From: Pseudomonadota bacterium
GTDB taxonomy: Bacteria > Pseudomonadota > Alphaproteobacteria > Rhizobiales > Rhizobiaceae
Assembly (NCBI GenBank): GCA_023393575.1
Contig: JAEWKX010000279.1
Span: forward strand, 1 to 8,679
Length of the DNA stretch: 8,679 nucleotides
Direction: 5' to 3'
The number at the start of each line of letters is the position of its first letter. Position 1 is the first letter of the stretch. The position numbers were made by a program, and so were the translations under genes. Shown piece after piece: positions 5,975 to 8,679 of the stretch. The notes under the pieces are model-generated. The model was not told the origin of the DNA, ran no database searches, and saw only the letters and a program-made list of their open reading frames with translations.

Positions 5975-7789
5975 TTGGGCTCAGCTAAGGACAAGAAGCG
6001 ACACCTCGACTCAGAAACGGTCACCAGCGTCCTGAAGCGCGTGATCGCCGAAAATGGCCGCGACCACCTGAAAGGGTATGCCTTCGCGATTTTCTGCCTC
6101 GTCGTGGTGGCGGCAACCACCGCCTTCACCGCCTGGATCATGGAATCGGTGGTCAACGAGGCTTTCGCGAACCAGCGCGCCGATATCGTATGGCTGATCT
6201 GCGGAGCGATCTTCATCGCTTTCGTGCTGCGCGGGCTGGCGACCTACGGACAGTCGGTGACGCTGTCGAAGATCGGCAACAACATCGTGGCCCGCTACCA
6301 GCGCCGCCTCTACAGCCACCTGATGTCGCTTTCGGTCGGCTTCTTCAGCGAAGCCCGCTCCGCCCACCTGGCAGCCCAGATCAGCCAGAACGTCAACGGC
6401 ATCCGTGACGTCCTGAACCTCACGGTGACTTCGACCGCCCGTGACTTTCTCACGCTCATCGCGCTGATCGGCGTCATGGTGAGCAAGGACCCTGTCCTCT
6501 CGCTGATCGTCTTCGTCGTGGCCCCACCGCTCGTCCTGGCGCTACGCTACGTGTCGCGGCGGCTACGCAGCGCAACGCGTGAATCGGTGATGCTGAACAG
6601 CCATGTACAGGGGGCCATGCAGGAGACCATCCAGGGGATTGCCATCGTCAAGGCGTTCACCATGGAAAAGGAGCTCGGGCACAAGGTCGAAAGCCTGATC
6701 AGCCAGGCCGAGAACCGCGCAAACCGCATCGCCCGCCTGACCGAGCGGACCGCGCCGCTGACCGAAACCTTCGCGGGTTTCGCAATTTCCAGCGTCCTTG
6801 CCTATGCCGCCTTCCGCTCGATCTACGACGGCGTGCCGCCCGGCGCCTTCTTCGCCTTCGTGACGGCGCTGCTGATGGCTTACGATCCGGCACGCCGGCT
6901 GGCCAAGCTGCAGGTCCATATGGAGCGGGCGGTCGTCAACGCCCGGATGATCTACGCGCTTCTCGACACCCCGCCTACGCAGCGCGACAAGGCGGGTGCC
7001 AGGGATCTGGTGGTGAGTTCCGCCACGGTCGAGTTGCGCGGGGTATCGTTCGCCTATGCCGCCGGGAACGCCGTGCTGCGAGGCGTCGACTTCGTGGCGG
7101 AAGGAGGCAGGACGACGGCACTGGTCGGTCCGTCCGGCGCCGGAAAATCGACGATCATCTCGCTCATCCCGCGCTTCTATGACCCGTCGGAAGGATCGAT
7201 CCTCATCGACGGACAGGATATCAAAGACATCACAAAGGCATCGCTCCGCCGGCACCTGGCCTATGTCTCGCAGCAGCCCTACCTCTTCGAGGGCACCATT
7301 CGCGACAACATCCGCTACGGGCGGCCGGAGGCGACGGACGCCGAGGTGGAGGAAGCCGCGAGGCTCGCCCATGCGCATGACTTCATCGTGGCGCAACCCT
7401 TCGGCTACGAAACGCCGGTCGGAGAGAACGGCGTGACGCTGTCGGGCGGGCAGCGCCAGCGCCTTTCGATCGCCCGTGCGCTGGTACGCAACGCGCCGAT
7501 CCTGCTTCTCGACGAGGCAACCTCGGCCCTCGACAACGAGTCGGAAGCCGCCGTGCAGAAGGCACTGGAGACGGCCATGAGCGGTCGCACCGTGATCGTC
7601 ATCGCCCACAGGCTCTCCACCGTCGTCAATGCCGACAAGATCGTCGTCATGCACGAAGGCCGTGTCGTCGAGGAAGGGACCCACGAGGAACTTGCGCAGC
7701 GCAAGGACGGGCTCTACGCTCGCCTCAACAATCTTCAGTCTCCCGACGCCAGCCTATCAGGGACGGAGCCCCTCATACCGCATGAATGA
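5975..7789 (+). CDS. MsbA-like / multidrug-type ABC half-transporter (fused membrane and ATPase domains)
   Basis: This is an inner-membrane exporter half-molecule that should act as a homodimer, 604 residues from the proposed TTG. The membrane domain has six likely helices, near 36-55, 72-91, 158-172, 174-192, 264-282 and 288-303. The ATPase domain is complete: Walker [10 protein letters not shown] (385-393), Q-loop at Q433/Q434 in [12 protein letters not shown], signature LSGGQ (489-493), Walker B ILLLDE (509-514), D-loop SALD (517-520) and switch H545 in IAHRLSTV. The best relatives I can name are MsbA/LmrA-type exporters of lipids or drugs; the substrate is unknown. The start is uncertain: the frame is open back to 5777, but those residues look non-coding and cover the glk end and a candidate promoter. 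No suitable ATG exists (the first downstream lies inside helix 1), so TTG at 5975, with GGGA nine bases upstream, is my choice. It overlaps dapB by 8 bases. Confidence 0.9.
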   Translation: MGSAKDKKRHLDSETVTSVLKRVIAENGRDHLKGYAFAIFCLVVVAATTAFTAWIMESVVNEAFANQRADIVWLICGAIFIAFVLRGLATYGQSVTLSKIGNNIVARYQRRLYSHLMSLSVGFFSEARSAHLAAQISQNVNGIRDVLNLTVTSTARDFLTLIALIGVMVSKDPVLSLIVFVVAPPLVLALRYVSRRLRSATRESVMLNSHVQGAMQETIQGIAIVKAFTMEKELGHKVESLISQAENRANRIARLTERTAPLTETFAGFAISSVLAYAAFRSIYDGVPPGAFFAFVTALLMAYDPARRLAKLQVHMERAVVNARMIYALLDTPPTQRDKAGARDLVVSSATVELRGVSFAYAAGNAVLRGVDFVAEGGRTTALVGPSGAGKSTIISLIPRFYDPSEGSILIDGQDIKDITKASLRRHLAYVSQQPYLFEGTIRDNIRYGRPEATDAEVEEAARLAHAHDFIVAQPFGYETPVGENGVTLSGGQRQRLSIARALVRNAPILLLDEATSALDNESEAAVQKALETAMSGRTVIVIAHRLSTVVNADKIVVMHEGRVVEEGTHEELAQRKDGLYARLNNLQSPDASLSGTEPLIPHE

Positions 7790-8627
7790 CAGACCGATGA
7801 AACTCGTCGTCGTAGGAGCGGCCGGCCGCATGGGCCAGACGCTGATCCGGATCATCGCCGAAACAGAAGGCACCGTGCTTCATGCAGCGATAGAGCGGGA
7901 AGGCTCGCGCTTTCTCGGCAAAGATGCGGGCGAGGTCGCCGGTGCAGGTACGGCGGGCGTGCCGATAACGGCCGATCCGCTGCAGGCGTTTCTGGATGCC
8001 GAAGGTGTGCTGGACTTCACCAGTCCGGCTTCCAGCGTCGATTTCGCGGGCCTTGCGGCGCAGGCGCGGATCGTCCACGTGATCGGCACAACCGGTTGCT
8101 CGACCGAAGACGACGCGAAAATCCAGGCGGCGGCGCGGCACGCGCGCATCATCAAGTCCGGCAATATGAGCCTCGGCGTCAACCTCCTGGGCGTCCTGGC
8201 GGAGCAGGCAGCCCGTGCGCTTCCGGCGGCGCAGTGGGATATCGAGGTTCTCGAGATGCACCACAAACACAAGGTCGATGCCCCTTCGGGGACCGCGCTG
8301 CTTCTCGGCGAGGCCGCTGCTACCGGACGCGGGATCCAACTGCTTGCCAATGCCGTCAAGGTGCGCGACGGCCATACCGGCGCACGGGAGGCCGGCACGA
8401 TCGGCTTTGCGACGCTTCGAGGCGGCTCCGTCGTAGGGGACCATTCCGTGCTGTTCGCCGGTGAGGGTGAGCTGGTGACGCTATCCCATAGCGCCCGCGA
8501 CCGCTCCATCTTCGCGCGCGGCGCAGTCGCAGCCGCGCTCTGGGGCCGCGACCGGAAACCCGGCCACTACGACATGCTCGACGTTCTGGGACTGAAACAC
8601 CGACATCCGGAGGAAATGACTTCATGA
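7782..8627 (+). CDS. dapB: 4-hydroxy-tetrahydrodipicolinate reductase
   Basis: This cytoplasmic NAD(P)H-dependent reductase makes tetrahydrodipicolinate on the route to meso-diaminopimelate (peptidoglycan) and lysine. It has 281 residues. The nucleotide-binding motif is VGAAGRMG (11-18). DFTSPASS (78-85) and GTTG (102-105) line the cofactor and substrate site. The catalytic motif [15 protein letters not shown] (158-172) carries H160 and K164, equivalent to E. coli H159 and K163. GATxG-like substrate contacts follow, and the [11 protein letters not shown] end is typical. About ten extra residues ([10 protein letters not shown]) follow the usual C-terminus; part of this tail encodes the gpmA ribosome binding site. 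The ATG at 7782 overlaps the transporter stop by 8 bases, with GGACGGAG 13 bases upstream. A second ATG at 7797, directly before KLVVVG, is possible but has no binding site. The overlaps on both sides point to coupled translation. Confidence 0.95.
   Translation: MNDRPMKLVVVGAAGRMGQTLIRIIAETEGTVLHAAIEREGSRFLGKDAGEVAGAGTAGVPITADPLQAFLDAEGVLDFTSPASSVDFAGLAAQARIVHVIGTTGCSTEDDAKIQAAARHARIIKSGNMSLGVNLLGVLAEQAARALPAAQWDIEVLEMHHKHKVDAPSGTALLLGEAAATGRGIQLLANAVKVRDGHTGAREAGTIGFATLRGGSVVGDHSVLFAGEGELVTLSHSARDRSIFARGAVAAALWGRDRKPGHYDMLDVLGLKHRHPEEMTS
8609..8615 (+). promoter_or_regulatory. gpmA ribosome binding site inside dapB
   Basis: GGAGGAA lies inside the last codons of dapB, 8 bases before the gpmA ATG. 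It is the strongest Shine-Dalgarno sequence in the window and fixes the gpmA start at 8624. Confidence 0.8.
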
Positions 8628-8679
8628 GTGGCACCCTCGTCCTCGTTCGCCATGGCCAGAGCGAATGGAACCTGAAGAA
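8624..8679 (+). CDS. gpmA: 2,3-bisphosphoglycerate-dependent phosphoglycerate mutase, N-terminal part
   Basis: This is the first 18 codons of an enzyme that interconverts 3- and 2-phosphoglycerate in the cytoplasm, cut by the right edge. The visible start, [18 protein letters not shown], contains the histidine phosphatase motif RHGQSEWN, with H10 as the residue phosphorylated during catalysis (H11 in E. coli, counting Met). The N-terminus matches GpmA better than other histidine phosphatases, which usually lack the SEWNL sequence. The ATG overlaps the dapB stop in an ATGA arrangement, so translation is probably coupled to dapB. Only the beginning is visible, so another phosphoglycerate mutase-like phosphatase cannot be fully excluded. 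Confidence 0.88.
   Translation, partial: MSGTLVLVRHGQSEWNLK

Noticed and set aside
6563..7684. Minus-strand 373-codon open frame opposite the ABC exporter
   Set aside because: It is antisense to an intact ABC transporter and has no motif or ribosome binding site of note. It is a shadow frame.

Overview
The window looks like ordinary chromosome from an alphaproteobacterium of the order Hyphomicrobiales, most likely family Rhizobiaceae (Rhizobium, Agrobacterium, Sinorhizobium, Shinella and relatives). This rests on the high GC content, the rhizobial style of the MgsA, glucokinase and DapB proteins, and a gene set and order (yej operon, mepA, mgsA, glk, MsbA-like exporter, dapB, gpmA) that I associate with that family. 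The genus cannot be settled from the sequence alone. I see no mobile element, CRISPR array, tRNA or rRNA.

Layout. Positions 1-3158 are on the minus strand and hold the front of a Yej-type peptide importer operon, read yejA (solute-binding protein), yejB (permease), yejE (second permease, first 33 codons only). A 137-base spacer with two small hairpins separates yejA from yejB, while yejE starts on the base right after the yejB stop. Positions 3159-3338 form a divergent control region. From 3339 to the right edge everything is on the plus strand: mepA (periplasmic murein endopeptidase), mgsA (methylglyoxal synthase, TTG start), glk (glucokinase), an ABC half-transporter of the MsbA/multidrug type (probably TTG start, with a candidate promoter of its own), dapB (dihydrodipicolinate reductase) and the first 18 codons of gpmA (phosphoglycerate mutase). 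The ABC gene overlaps dapB by 8 bases and dapB overlaps gpmA by 4, so the last three are probably translated from one message. mgsA and glk are 14 bases apart.

How the genes fit together. One theme is the cell wall. DapB makes the precursor of meso-diaminopimelate, MepA cuts cross-links that contain diaminopimelate, and Yej-type importers take up peptides, including muropeptides in Agrobacterium as I recall. The second theme is sugar phosphate flow: Glk feeds glucose in, GpmA works in lower glycolysis, and MgsA drains dihydroxyacetone phosphate to methylglyoxal. The exporter's substrate is unknown.

The region is mainly conserved housekeeping DNA. I found no clear new system. The most interesting reading is that the divergent yejA/mepA pair may be a wall-cutting plus muropeptide-uptake unit. 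The non-coding hairpins and the non-ATG starts are also worth checking.
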